Assembly: GCA_002176905.1 (NCBI GenBank)
Contig: MSYE01000182.1
Location: forward strand, 35,649 to 99,648
Length of the DNA stretch: 64,000 bases
Reading direction: 5' to 3'
DNA from: a bacterium F11
GTDB lineage: Bacteria > Elusimicrobiota > Elusimicrobia > F11
Below are positions 33,450 to 42,774 of the stretch, in pieces. Each line of letters opens with the position of its first letter. Within the stretch, counting starts at the first letter, position 1. A model generated the notes under the pieces. That model did not search any database. It had not been told where the DNA came from and was given only the letters and a program-made list of their open reading frames with translations. The translations under genes and the position numbers were made by a program.

Positions 33450-35360
33450 TTAACGATTAAGGTCGGACCAAATCAAATAACAAAATATTCGCCATATCGT
33501 ACCCCAGTCATCATGCTGTCGAGCTTGATACTGGTTGTAATAAGATCGAATATTTTTTGAATCAATAACATCATGATGGTCCAATTTCTCAGAAAGGATG
33601 AATTCATCAAGGATATTTTTAAGGGGGCCTCTTTGCCACTGGTTTTGGGGAATGACAAATCCTTTCTTGATTCGATCTTGGTAGATGACCGACGGGATAT
33701 GCCCAGCCAAGGCTTCCCGTAACAAATACTTTCTTGTTCCCCCTCTTATTTTGTCACTCACATCCAATTGAAAAGCCAGATCCAACATTTCCTTCCCCAA
33801 AAAGGGCAAACGACTTTCCAAAGAATAGGCCATTGAATTCCTATCTTCGTAATGGAGATATTCTGGGAGGGCTTGATGCCGAAAATCATTCAGCAACATC
33901 TGCCAGAATATATCAGATGAGATGGGCTCCTTTGACTGGGGGATAACCGTATCAGGACTTCTGAACAGTTTTTTTCGATCATAGAAGGATAACCAGCCGC
34001 TTCCTCTGTTTTTCAGGATACTGATGATTTGACGGACCATGGAAATTTTATTTCCTGTTACCCCCATCCATTCTTTAAGGGCTTTCTGGAATTGACATCG
34101 CCTCAAATACTCAAGAACAGCATATGCGTTGTAATAATTGTACCCACCAAACAATTCGTCAGCACCTTGCCCCCCCAAAATAACAGTCACCTTATTTTCA
34201 GAAACGGTCTTCATTAAATAAAAATGGGCATACACGGCAAGGCTTCTAATCGGGATCTCCTGGGCGGTAATCAATTTTGTTAGCCGATCTATAAAGCCAT
34301 CGAGATTGGGCTTACTCCAACAATGGCGGTTTTCGATTTGGCGAAGGGTATGCTTGATATTCTCTTCTTCACTAAATTCTTTTTCGTCATATATAACAGA
34401 AAAGGTGCGAAGAGGTCGCTGCACTTCTGGACAGAATTTATCAGAGAGGCAAGCAATGGATGAGGAATCCAATCCCCCGCTTAATGCAACCCCCAATGGA
34501 ACATCACTGCGCAAATGAATTTTTAAAGTCCGAATATAGGAATCAAATAGATTTTCTTTGGATATGGGCTTATCCCCAAAACTCCCAGGATAGGAGATGG
34601 TCCAATATTCACTCTGAGAAAATTGACCATCCCTAAGATTCAAGACAAGATTGTGGGCAGGAGGGAGTTGTTTGATTTCACAAAAGAAAGTTTCATCTGT
34701 TTCAAACGAACAGGTCTTCAAATATTTATATGCAGCACCCCGATTAACAGTAAGAGAAGATATTTGCGACTTTATAAACCTCATCTCCGAAGAGAACAAA
34801 AATTGGCTGGAATCTTTATAGTAATAAAGAGGTTTCATCCCTGATCTATCTCGGGACAAGAAGATGGAGTTGGATTTCATATCCAATATGGCAATGGCCC
34901 ACATCCCATCCAATTTGTCGCCAAGACGATGCCCCCACTCTTTATACCCATTGAGAATGACCTCTGTATCAGACTGACTCTGAAAAGAATATCCCTTCCC
35001 AACCAATTCCTGTCGAATTTCAATATAGTTATAAATTTCCCCATTGAAGATGACCCAAATTCCATTTTTCTCATCGCCCATGGGTTGGTGTCCCTGTTCA
35101 GATAAATCAATAATACTCAAACGCCGATGCCCAAAAAGGGCTCGGAATCGATCTCTTCCTTCCTCAATATGGGGTAATTTTTTATAAAAAGGAATGGTAT
35201 CTTGGCCCCGCATGGGAACCAATGCCCCATCGTGGGTTAACCCGAGAAGCCCCTCATCATCAGGTCCCCGGTGTCTCAATTTTAGATGCGATTGATAGAA
35301 CGACCGGGGATCAAGAGCTTCGTTATTCTGAAACTGAATATGACCACAAATTCCGCACAT
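33450..35360 (-). CDS. asnB: Asparagine synthetase-like amidotransferase
   Basis: This 636-residue glutamine-dependent enzyme has all landmarks: MCGICGHIQ with Cys2, RHRGPDD, GHRRLSIIDL, FNGEIYNYIE, ALSGGLDSSS near residue 295 and GGQGADELFGGY. Such genes in polysaccharide loci often amidate a uronic acid on a nucleotide sugar or glycan, which would fit with the two UDP-sugar dehydrogenases in the window. It is 12 bases downstream of the flippase gene and is the last gene before the regulator promoter. It is clearly different from the homologues at 23987 and 17612. Confidence 0.9.
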   Translation of the reverse strand: MCGICGHIQFQNNEALDPRSFYQSHLKLRHRGPDDEGLLGLTHDGALVPMRGQDTIPFYKKLPHIEEGRDRFRALFGHRRLSIIDLSEQGHQPMGDEKNGIWVIFNGEIYNYIEIRQELVGKGYSFQSQSDTEVILNGYKEWGHRLGDKLDGMWAIAILDMKSNSIFLSRDRSGMKPLYYYKDSSQFLFSSEMRFIKSQISSLTVNRGAAYKYLKTCSFETDETFFCEIKQLPPAHNLVLNLRDGQFSQSEYWTISYPGSFGDKPISKENLFDSYIRTLKIHLRSDVPLGVALSGGLDSSSIACLSDKFCPEVQRPLRTFSVIYDEKEFSEEENIKHTLRQIENRHCWSKPNLDGFIDRLTKLITAQEIPIRSLAVYAHFYLMKTVSENKVTVILGGQGADELFGGYNYYNAYAVLEYLRRCQFQKALKEWMGVTGNKISMVRQIISILKNRGSGWLSFYDRKKLFRSPDTVIPQSKEPISSDIFWQMLLNDFRHQALPEYLHYEDRNSMAYSLESRLPFLGKEMLDLAFQLDVSDKIRGGTRKYLLREALAGHIPSVIYQDRIKKGFVIPQNQWQRGPLKNILDEFILSEKLDHHDVIDSKNIRSYYNQYQARQHDDWGTIWRIFCYLIWSDLNR

Positions 35361-35371
35361 AATTTACGAAC

Positions 35372-36880
35372 TCAACTCCATTTCAATTTGTTTTTTATCT
35401 TCAACAAAATCATCTTTTTTGGTGTTCTGGTTGAAGGAATAATGAGAAAAGTAAAAACGTAAATCGACATCATTCCCACCTTCAACAGAATTCCCGATCC
35501 AAATCCAATAGAGAATTTGTACTCAATTGTTTGTTGAATGGCCAAAAGAACAAGACCAACAAAAACCGCAGGGGCTACAACACCGAATTGAATATCGATC
35601 TTGTCAATTTTCTGAGCCCAATAAGTTATCCAGCACGTGTAGCTGAACATACTAAACAAAGATGACCAAGCAGCCGCCCATTGACCAAATATGGGGATCA
35701 AGGAAAAATTAAGAATCAGATTAACAATCGCGGCCACAATCGCTGCCGAAGATATAACCCATGTTTTTTCATGGTAAGCCAACACAACAGTAAAAACGCG
35801 ATACAGACCTGAAACAACATACATAAAAGCCAAGATGGCCACCAAACGGTAGGCCGAGTGATAGGATGGTGCCGTCAAAATATAGAGAACTTCTTTCGAG
35901 AAAAAGGTAAGCCCCAAATAAGCAAAAAACATGACCCAGACATAAAACGATATAAATTCCGACATCTGGACTTTTGCCTTTTTGGGATCTTCCGTAAAAG
36001 CTGACATCCCAATGGGACCCTGAACCTGGGTCATGGCATCATTAATCAAATAGAGCATCAAGGCAATTTGAGCTGACAAGGAATACAAACCAACCTGCTC
36101 CATTTCCCCGTAAAAAGCCAGTATCAATCGGTCTGATAAATTTGAAATCCATCCTGCTGCAATATTGGGAATCAATGGGATAGAGAACTTTAAAGATCGC
36201 ACCAAAACAGAAAATTTGAAAACAAATTTAAGGAAGGCATTCTGAGAGGCGATGCGCATAAAATAAATTATTGAGGCAATCGAAGCCAAAAGAAGCCCAA
36301 AAAGATTGGCCTTAATTCCCATTTTCTGAAAGATAAGAAGATAAAGGGTTAAACCAATATTGAGAAGTAGAGCCACAATTTCGATCAGAATGACTTTCTT
36401 TGCCTTTAATTCGGCCTTGAGTTGAATTGTCCCCATGAGAACCAATTGATTTAACAAAGCAACGGTTGAAATGATGGGAATAAAAGGCAAGAAAGGAATT
36501 TTAAGAAGAGGCTGAACCGTAAAAGGAGAAATGATCCAAAGACCCAGTGTCATCAAAATCCCCCACCCCAACACAAACCAGAAATGGGTACTGTAGAGCT
36601 CAGTGACCTTTTCCCGAGAAATCACCCGGTCCATATAATAGTACCGAGCAAAACTGGAATCCAGATAAAAAGAGATAACAATAGGAAGAAAACGAAGGAT
36701 GGAATAAAGACTTTGCAAGACACCATATTCGGTTGGATCGATGTATCGGGTATATACTGGAAGGAGAAGAATTTGTGATACTTTTGTCAGGACACTAGAG
36801 ACCAGATACCAAGATCCATGAACAAGGATTTTTTTAAATTGGTTCCCCTTATGAATCTCGTTTCCCGGTTGATTTTCCAA
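35372..36880 (-). CDS. Oligosaccharide flippase (Wzx-like, MOP superfamily)
   Basis: This 502-residue integral membrane protein has roughly 12-14 hydrophobic helices. The N-terminal GSWYLVSSVLTKVSQILLLPVYTRYIDPTEYG-type layout (first helix, then the Y-x-x-P-x-x-Y-G turn) is typical of polysaccharide flippases; RYYY and the loop LSDRLILAFYG also fit. It would move lipid-linked repeat units across the inner membrane. No Wzy polymerase or Wzz chain-length protein was recognised in the window. The gene lies between a methyltransferase and an asparagine synthetase in the 37993-33450 unit. Confidence 0.9.
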   Translation of the reverse strand: MENQPGNEIHKGNQFKKILVHGSWYLVSSVLTKVSQILLLPVYTRYIDPTEYGVLQSLYSILRFLPIVISFYLDSSFARYYYMDRVISREKVTELYSTHFWFVLGWGILMTLGLWIISPFTVQPLLKIPFLPFIPIISTVALLNQLVLMGTIQLKAELKAKKVILIEIVALLLNIGLTLYLLIFQKMGIKANLFGLLLASIASIIYFMRIASQNAFLKFVFKFSVLVRSLKFSIPLIPNIAAGWISNLSDRLILAFYGEMEQVGLYSLSAQIALMLYLINDAMTQVQGPIGMSAFTEDPKKAKVQMSEFISFYVWVMFFAYLGLTFFSKEVLYILTAPSYHSAYRLVAILAFMYVVSGLYRVFTVVLAYHEKTWVISSAAIVAAIVNLILNFSLIPIFGQWAAAWSSLFSMFSYTCWITYWAQKIDKIDIQFGVVAPAVFVGLVLLAIQQTIEYKFSIGFGSGILLKVGMMSIYVFTFLIIPSTRTPKKMILLKIKNKLKWS

Positions 36881-36910
36881 TTAAAACTCTCTAGGGACCA
36901 ATCGAGAGGA

Positions 36911-37993
36911 TCATTTGATCGCCCGCGCCCGCACGCCTGTTGTTCCCCACGTTTTTACTGACTCAAACCCTGCATAATGGCTCCATTCTTCGACCATTTT
37001 ATGGGTACCGGAATTTGTGTACCAAGGGGTGATACAATCAAAGGTATTGAGGGCAACGTATTTCAAAAACAATTTCTTATCTTTTGTTTTATTCCAGACG
37101 GCGCCATACACCCAACTGTCCAATTTTCCCTCGAGGGTTTGGAAATATAGGTTTCGCGCATCAAAGGGCTCTAACAATTTATTTACTATTCGCGCAAAGA
37201 TAGGCAAACGAATCTTAAGAAAGAATTTCTGAAGATGATACTTCAACGGAACAAAGATGGGTACAAGATGCAAAATGAGACTCCAGGACAAATTCAAATT
37301 CAATCGTTTTGTAATGGGATAATACCACTTCTCAAAAGGTTCACTGTAGCAAGTGAAAGCCAACTCGCCCTGTGGCTTTAACAATTGGCGAAGTCTCTTT
37401 AATGTATCCTTTGGGGAAGGGGTGTGCTGAAGAACCTGAATGAGCAGAATTCGATCAAACATATCTTCCTTCAAAAAGGGTTGATTGATATCAGCCTGGA
37501 CAACATTTAAGTTTGGAGCAATCAAAAGGTCCTCTGGCATGGAATCCACAGCATAGGACATATCGATTGATACAACCTCAGCACCCGATTTAATAAGGGC
37601 CTCGGTTAAGGCTCCCGGACCCGACCCCACCTCAAGAACCCATTCTCCATTCCCTTGTTTGGGCCATTCGAAACCAAAGGGACTATAGCCATCCTTTATT
37701 CCTTTTCCATTTTCCGTAAATTGCCCATAGACAATATTGTAATGGAAAGGGACCCCAGTTTCGCTGTCGCGCAACAGATGACCTGTTTCACACCACAACT
37801 TTCCATACGACTCAGAGTAGTTACCGTCCTCAATAATGCGGGGAATATAATTTCGAATGGGAAAGGTAGCCTGACATGATTGACATCCCAGTTTTCCAGA
37901 ATGAATTTCTCCATTTTTCTTTTGAGATTCAAGAACTTGAAAATGTCCGGAGCATTTGGGACAACGGAGAATGGTCAATATGTTTTCTTTCAT
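36911..37993 (-). CDS. SAM-dependent methyltransferase with N-terminal Trm112-like zinc domain
   Basis: This 360-residue protein has an N-terminal zinc ribbon with four cysteines (LRCPKCSG ... LGCQSCQATFP, residues 10-45), like Trm112 domains, then a methyltransferase core with VLEVGSGPGALTEAL, VSIDMSYA, LIQVLQHTPSP and KPQGELAFTCY. The C-terminal part is aromatic and may contact the membrane or a lipid-linked substrate. It is the first gene of the 37993-33450 unit, behind a 98-base gap with a possible promoter. The substrate is probably a sugar residue of the glycan (inference). Confidence 0.85.
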   Translation of the reverse strand: MKENILTILRCPKCSGHFQVLESQKKNGEIHSGKLGCQSCQATFPIRNYIPRIIEDGNYSESYGKLWCETGHLLRDSETGVPFHYNIVYGQFTENGKGIKDGYSPFGFEWPKQGNGEWVLEVGSGPGALTEALIKSGAEVVSIDMSYAVDSMPEDLLIAPNLNVVQADINQPFLKEDMFDRILLIQVLQHTPSPKDTLKRLRQLLKPQGELAFTCYSEPFEKWYYPITKRLNLNLSWSLILHLVPIFVPLKYHLQKFFLKIRLPIFARIVNKLLEPFDARNLYFQTLEGKLDSWVYGAVWNKTKDKKLFLKYVALNTFDCITPWYTNSGTHKMVEEWSHYAGFESVKTWGTTGVRARAIK

Positions 37994-38092
37994 ATATAAA
38001 TCCTTATTATTCTTTGATTTATTTGATGTTTATTAAAAATATCAAAAAAGACCCATTAAAAAAAGCTCCATCATGAGAATAAGGGTTAATTT
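37994..38092. other. 98-base A/T-rich intergenic region, possible weak promoter
   Basis: This gap separates the DegT gene (stop 38093) from the methyltransferase gene (start 37993). On the - strand a run of seven T (38064-38058) follows GGAGC, possibly a weak terminator remnant. TTGATA (38045-38040) with a 17-base spacer and ATAAAT (38022-38017) is a possible promoter. The dyad found at 31559 and 33362 is not present. Confidence 0.35.
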
Positions 38093-39214
38093 TTATGATG
38101 ATGCCACAAGATGAGGTGAAAATCCCGCCAAAATGTTACAAATATAATCATGAGCTTCTGGACTCAGGGTTGGATAAACAGGAACAGCCAAAATCCGATC
38201 TGATGCCCTTTCCGAAATCGGAAACTGGCCTTTGGTTAAGCCCAAATGACTGTAAGCGGGTTGCAAATGGAGTGGTAGAGGATAATAAACACCACAACCA
38301 ATCTCTTTATCTCGCAGAATTTGAATCAATTTATCTCGAAATGATGTTTCAATACAATAAAGATGAAAAACATGCTTGGAATAGGGTTCAACTTGCGGCA
38401 ATGAGATAAAAGTGTTCCTCATTGTCTTCTTTCCATAGTTCATTGCCAAGGCCCTTCGTTTCATATTGAGATTATCCAACTCGCGCAATTTTATCCTCAA
38501 GATCCCCGCTTGAATGGAGTCCAATCTGCTGTTCACCCCTTCTCTTTCATGAAAATATTGGGAAGACCGACCATGATTGGATAGCTGATCAACTTTTTCA
38601 ATCAATGCTTTAGATTTTGAAACAACGGCTCCCCCATCTCCAAAGGCCCCCAAGTTTTTCGTGGGATAAAAACTAAAGCAGGCAATATCACCAAGGATCC
38701 CCGTGCGCCTCCCCTTGTATTCGGCGCCATGTGCTTGAGCAGCATCTTCGATCACTTTAAGTTTGTATTTTTGGGCAATCTCCATAATGGGATCCATGTC
38801 ACATGGTTGACCAAAGAGATGAACAGCAATTATGGCCTTTGACTTTTTTGTTATAGCTTTTTCTAAAAGATGAATATCAAGATTGTAATTTTTGGAATCA
38901 ATATCAACAAATTTGATCTTAGCGCCAACCGCCGAGATGGCTTCGGTTGTAGCGATAAAGGTAAAGGGAACGGTAATCACCTCATCTCCAGGCCCAATAT
39001 CCAGTGCTCGAAGCGCAAGAATAAGGGCATCTGTACCATTGCCCACCGGGGCACAAAAGCCACCCCCACAATAGGCCCCAAATTCTTCAGCAAAAAGGCG
39101 AACTTCCTCCCCCCCAACAAAAGCTGAGGCATCAACAAGAGATTCAATTTTGTTCTTTATTTCTTGTTGTACGGAGGGATTGGGATTGGAAACATCTATT
39201 AATGGAACCTTCAT
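38093..39214 (-). CDS. DegT/DnrJ/EryC1/StrS aminotransferase (WecE/WlbC-like)
   Basis: This ~373-residue PLP enzyme has PVGNGTDALILALRAL, VPFTFIATTEAISAVGA, IEDAAQAHGAEY, the lysine in SFYPTKNLGAFGDGG and GVNSRLDSIQAGIL. It matches sugar 3- or 4-aminotransferases such as the UDP-3-keto-GlcNAc(A) type. The ATG at 39214 (MKVPLIDV) is preferred to one at 39256 because it starts just after the stop of the glycosyltransferase gene and matches the usual N-terminus. A distinct homologue lies at 28672. It closes the ugd-glycosyltransferase unit. Confidence 0.92.
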   Translation of the reverse strand: MKVPLIDVSNPNPSVQQEIKNKIESLVDASAFVGGEEVRLFAEEFGAYCGGGFCAPVGNGTDALILALRALDIGPGDEVITVPFTFIATTEAISAVGAKIKFVDIDSKNYNLDIHLLEKAITKKSKAIIAVHLFGQPCDMDPIMEIAQKYKLKVIEDAAQAHGAEYKGRRTGILGDIACFSFYPTKNLGAFGDGGAVVSKSKALIEKVDQLSNHGRSSQYFHEREGVNSRLDSIQAGILRIKLRELDNLNMKRRALAMNYGKKTMRNTFISLPQVEPYSKHVFHLYCIETSFRDKLIQILRDKEIGCGVYYPLPLHLQPAYSHLGLTKGQFPISERASDRILAVPVYPTLSPEAHDYICNILAGFSPHLVASS

Positions 39215-39219
39215 AAATA

Positions 39220-39930
39220 TCAATTGGCCTTGGGCTTGAACGGGAAAATACGACATCTCACCATCATAAGGATACCTTTGATAGCATCTGTCGGCCGAAT
39301 CTTCTTTCCGGATTCAAAAGAGCGAGGTTTATATTGAATGGGAATTTCCTTTAATGTCCATTTGGCCAGCAAACACTTCATGCTGATTTCGGCTTCAATT
39401 TCAAATCCTCGAGACTTTAGCCTAAGCCTTTTCCAATTTTCAACCGACATGCCTTTGTAGCACGTATAAGAATCCGTTAAACGTCCCCCACCAATAATAT
39501 TGATGAGGAACGTAAGCAACTTGTTACCAAGGAGATACGTAAAATATAGATTGGGATTGGACTCAAGAAACCGCGATCCAAAAACAACATCGGCCTCCTT
39601 CTTCTCCAACATATCCATAATGGGGCCCAAATCATCCGGATCGTATTCCAGATCCGCATCTTGAATAATGGCATAATCAGTAGAAGCCACCTTGATGGCG
39701 GACCGAATGGCAGCGCCCTTACCAAAATTGGTATGGTGATTGACGATAACACACTTGGCCCCCTCTGATTCCAACTCTTTTTTCAGAATATCCATCGATT
39801 TATCCGATGACCCATCATTAACAAAGATAATCTGGGTCACACGGGGTAACGTCTTCAACTTCTCAATTACACTTTTGAGAGTGCTTTCTTCATTATAGAT
39901 GGGGATGATGAGGGAAAAGGTGGCTTTCAT
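39220..39930 (-). CDS. Glycosyltransferase family 2 (dolichol-phosphate mannosyltransferase-like)
   Basis: This 236-residue GT-A enzyme has LIIPIYNEESTL at the N-terminus, IFVNDGSSDKS, QDADLEYDPDD and the DPM1-like SYTCYKGM and RGFEIEAEI stretches. It has no membrane helices of note, like the soluble DPM1 branch, and probably transfers a sugar to polyprenyl phosphate or a lipid-linked intermediate. It is the third of three consecutive family-2 enzymes; the one-base gap to its neighbour implies coupling. Confidence 0.9.
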   Translation of the reverse strand: MKATFSLIIPIYNEESTLKSVIEKLKTLPRVTQIIFVNDGSSDKSMDILKKELESEGAKCVIVNHHTNFGKGAAIRSAIKVASTDYAIIQDADLEYDPDDLGPIMDMLEKKEADVVFGSRFLESNPNLYFTYLLGNKLLTFLINIIGGGRLTDSYTCYKGMSVENWKRLRLKSRGFEIEAEISMKCLLAKWTLKEIPIQYKPRSFESGKKIRPTDAIKGILMMVRCRIFPFKPKAN

Positions 39931-39931
39931 G

Positions 39932-40684
39932 TCACTGTATTTTTGATTTCAATATTTTGTATTTACATATTCTCATTTTGTGGAGGATAAATCGAAAAAG
40001 GGTCCACATCGTGGCAATGCCATAGATGAGACTTCGATGAAAATTGATTGAGGAAGCCTCCTTAAAATATCTTGTTGGGACAGGAATTTCACCTATTCTA
40101 AATTTGTGATAAACAGCCTGAGCGATAAGCTGCTGATCAAAAACAAAGTCATTTGAGTTCTTTTCAAAGTCAATGGTATCCAAAACCTGGCGGGAATACG
40201 CCCGATAACCGGTATGCATTTCCGATACCACAATACCAAACACCGTACCTTCTACCAAGGTTAAAAAACGGTTCATAAAGTATTTATACGCCGGCATTCC
40301 GCCTTTCAACGCTTCAGCCCGAGTTCGGATTCTGGCCCCCATCATGACATCGCACACACCATCACGAATGAGACCCGTCATATAAGGAACCAAACGGGCA
40401 TCATATTGGTTATCAGGATGCAACATCACAACAATATCAGCCCCCTTCTCAAGGGCATTTTTGTAACACGTTTTCTGATTGGCTCCATATCCCATGTTTT
40501 TATCATGACGGTAACATGACAAACCCAATTCCTGTGCCAATGAAAAGGTCTTATCTGATGAAGCATCATCAACCAAGATAATCTCATGATAGGCATCCCG
40601 TGGGATATCATTAAGCGTTTTCCTGAGTGTCTTCTCAGCATTAAAAGCCGGCATAACAATAACAATTTTCAAATCAGGACTCAT
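39932..40684 (-). CDS. Glycosyltransferase family 2
   Basis: This 250-residue GT-A protein opens VIVMPAFNAEKTL and has ILVDDASSDKT and MLHPDNQYDARLVPYM, where HPDNQYD takes the place of the common DADLEYD, a variant found in a subgroup of these enzymes. MHTGYRAYSRQVL and NDFVFDQQLIAQA follow. No transmembrane domain is evident. It is probably a polyprenyl-phosphate-linked glycosyltransferase in the surface glycan pathway. It begins at once after its upstream neighbour ends (40685). Confidence 0.9.
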   Translation of the reverse strand: MSPDLKIVIVMPAFNAEKTLRKTLNDIPRDAYHEIILVDDASSDKTFSLAQELGLSCYRHDKNMGYGANQKTCYKNALEKGADIVVMLHPDNQYDARLVPYMTGLIRDGVCDVMMGARIRTRAEALKGGMPAYKYFMNRFLTLVEGTVFGIVVSEMHTGYRAYSRQVLDTIDFEKNSNDFVFDQQLIAQAVYHKFRIGEIPVPTRYFKEASSINFHRSLIYGIATMWTLFRFILHKMRICKYKILKSKIQ

Positions 40685-41434
40685 TTATTGGTTTTGTCCT
40701 TCATTTCGAGTTGATGGAATGAGTCGCCACTTGGCTATTTTCATAAAGAGGAAAAGGTGGTTCTTAATTTCCCGAAGAATGTGAATTTTTGAAACACCCC
40801 ATGTCCGCCGAGTCAGTGTTGCTGGAATCTCTTTAATGGTCAATCCCCTTTGAATCAATTTAAAAAGAATCTCCGCGTTAATATCAAATGAAGTGGAATT
40901 TAACTTAAGTTGACGAAGATATTTTGCCCGGTAGAGACGAAACAAAGAACTTGTTGATGTCAAATGCTGCCCCAGCAGGTGTCCATAAACATGATTAACG
41001 ATTCGACTCAGTAGTTTTCGAGGAAAAGAAACCGATTCAAAGGCTCCCAAGGTGGGGGATCCGGTCACACAAGCTGTATCATCGTCAAAAACCTTAAAAA
41101 GATTGGGGATTTCTCTGGGATGAAATGTCAAATCGGAATCCAACGTTAAAATAACATCCCCCTTACACAAACAAAATCCAGACTGGAGGGCCGATCCCAG
41201 CCCAAAATTCCTTGCATGTTTGATCACTTTTATGGCTGGCGACTGTTTTTGAATCTGATCCAGAGCCCTCGCGGTACCATCGACTGAACCATCATCAACA
41301 AATACAAATTCAGTTGCGGGGACCATCTCAAGAAGCGGCTTAACCAGTTCGGAATAGCAATGAGAAATATTTCCTTCCTCATTGAAACAAGGAATGACAA
41401 CAGAGAGGCGAAGGGATGTTTTAATTTCTCCCAT
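40685..41434 (-). CDS. Glycosyltransferase family 2
   Basis: This ~249-residue GT-A enzyme has SVVIPCFNEEGNI, FVFVDDGSVDGTA, LTLDSDLTFHPREI and SLFRLYRAKYL, matching the polyprenol-phosphate transferase branch. The ATG at 41434 (MGEIKTSLRL) is chosen because it lies just before the catalytic domain; longer starts up to 41527 would run far into ugd. Even so it overlaps the end of ugd by 14 bases. First of the three adjacent family-2 glycosyltransferases, which differ enough not to be recent copies. Confidence 0.9.
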   Translation of the reverse strand: MGEIKTSLRLSVVIPCFNEEGNISHCYSELVKPLLEMVPATEFVFVDDGSVDGTARALDQIQKQSPAIKVIKHARNFGLGSALQSGFCLCKGDVILTLDSDLTFHPREIPNLFKVFDDDTACVTGSPTLGAFESVSFPRKLLSRIVNHVYGHLLGQHLTSTSSLFRLYRAKYLRQLKLNSTSFDINAEILFKLIQRGLTIKEIPATLTRRTWGVSKIHILREIKNHLFLFMKIAKWRLIPSTRNEGQNQ

Positions 41435-42740
41435 CTCTCGATTTGAAGGAACGACCGATGGCATAATAACGAAAACCCAGTTGATCCATTTTTTCCGGAT
41501 CAAAAATATTGCGTCCATCGATAACAACCGGCATTTTCATCTTATTTCTGGCTTTTTTCAAATCCAGTTTCTTGACCTCTTCCCATTCGGTCACAACCAC
41601 CATGGCATCAACCCCATCAATCGTGTCAGCCACACTTGAACAATAATGGATTTTCGGATAAATGGCTTTCATCTTCTCCGATGCAACAGGATCATAAGCA
41701 TTGATATTAGCCCCATTCTTGAGCAATTGGCCAATAATATCGACAGCCGGGGCATTTCGCAGATCATCCGTATTGGGTTTAAAGGCCAATCCCAAAATGG
41801 CTATTTTTTTGTCCTTAACGGTCCACAACTCTTCTTCAAGCTTTTTATAAACCAGATCGCGCTGCTCTTGATTCACACGCTGAGTGACCTTTAAGAGATC
41901 GAAATGATAGCCATTCTTTTCTGCAATCTTCATAAAGGCCGACACATCCTTCGGAAAACATGACCCTCCATAGCCAATCCCCGCTTTTAAAAAAGAAAGG
42001 CCAATTCGCGGATCCAATCCCATTCCCAAGGCGACTTTTTCGACATCACCACCGACTTTTTCACATATCCTGGCAATGGCATTTATGTAGGATATTTTTA
42101 ATGCCAAAAAGGAGTTGGAAGCGTGCTTAATCAATTCCGCACTGTTGATATCGGTAACCACAATTGGGACTTTTATTTTCGAGTAAAGGGATCGAAGGAT
42201 CTTTTCTGCTTTAGGCGATGACACCCCAAAAACAAGTCGGTCCGGATTCATGAAATCATGAACCGCCGAGCCTTCTTTAAGAAATTCAGGATTGGAAGCC
42301 ACTTCCATTTTGCTGCGATTGACTTTAAGGAGAGCGAGGGTTTTTTTGATCCGATCGCCTGTCTGAACAGGAACTGTTGATTTCTCCACCAACAACTTAT
42401 ACCGATTTGTATGATGAGCCGCTTCTATGGTACAGGCTTCGACAAAGCTAAGATCTGCCCCCCCATCTTTAAGCGGAGGTGTATTAACAGCAATAAACAC
42501 GATATCGCTGGCACGAACACCCTCACCAAGTTGGTTGGTAAAAAACAACCTTTTCTTTTTGCGGTTCCGTTGAACAAGAGATTTCAGCCCAGGCTCATAA
42601 ATCGGAATTTCACCTGAATTGAGAGCGTCAATCTTGGATTTAACACTGTCAATACATATAACACGATGACCAATTTCAGAGAGGCATGAACCGGTCACCA
42701 GTCCAACATATCCGCTTCCTATTACACAAACTTTTTTCAT
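41421..42740 (-). CDS. ugd: UDP-glucose 6-dehydrogenase
   Basis: This 439-residue enzyme has NAD motif VIGSGYVGLVTG at residues 6-17, VNTPP, VEKSTVPVQTG, SNPEFLKEGSAV, and the catalytic cysteine in GIGYGGSCFPKDV, followed by LAFKPNTDDLRNAP. These are diagnostic of UDP-glucose dehydrogenase, which makes UDP-glucuronic acid for surface polysaccharides. It follows the lptD gene by 34 bases and overlaps a glycosyltransferase gene. It is a separate branch from the WecC-type enzyme at 8475. Confidence 0.95.
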   Translation of the reverse strand: MKKVCVIGSGYVGLVTGSCLSEIGHRVICIDSVKSKIDALNSGEIPIYEPGLKSLVQRNRKKKRLFFTNQLGEGVRASDIVFIAVNTPPLKDGGADLSFVEACTIEAAHHTNRYKLLVEKSTVPVQTGDRIKKTLALLKVNRSKMEVASNPEFLKEGSAVHDFMNPDRLVFGVSSPKAEKILRSLYSKIKVPIVVTDINSAELIKHASNSFLALKISYINAIARICEKVGGDVEKVALGMGLDPRIGLSFLKAGIGYGGSCFPKDVSAFMKIAEKNGYHFDLLKVTQRVNQEQRDLVYKKLEEELWTVKDKKIAILGLAFKPNTDDLRNAPAVDIIGQLLKNGANINAYDPVASEKMKAIYPKIHYCSSVADTIDGVDAMVVVTEWEEVKKLDLKKARNKMKMPVVIDGRNIFDPEKMDQLGFRYYAIGRSFKSRDGRN

Positions 42741-42774
42741 GGCGGGTAGAGTTTACAAAATCTTCATAAGAGAA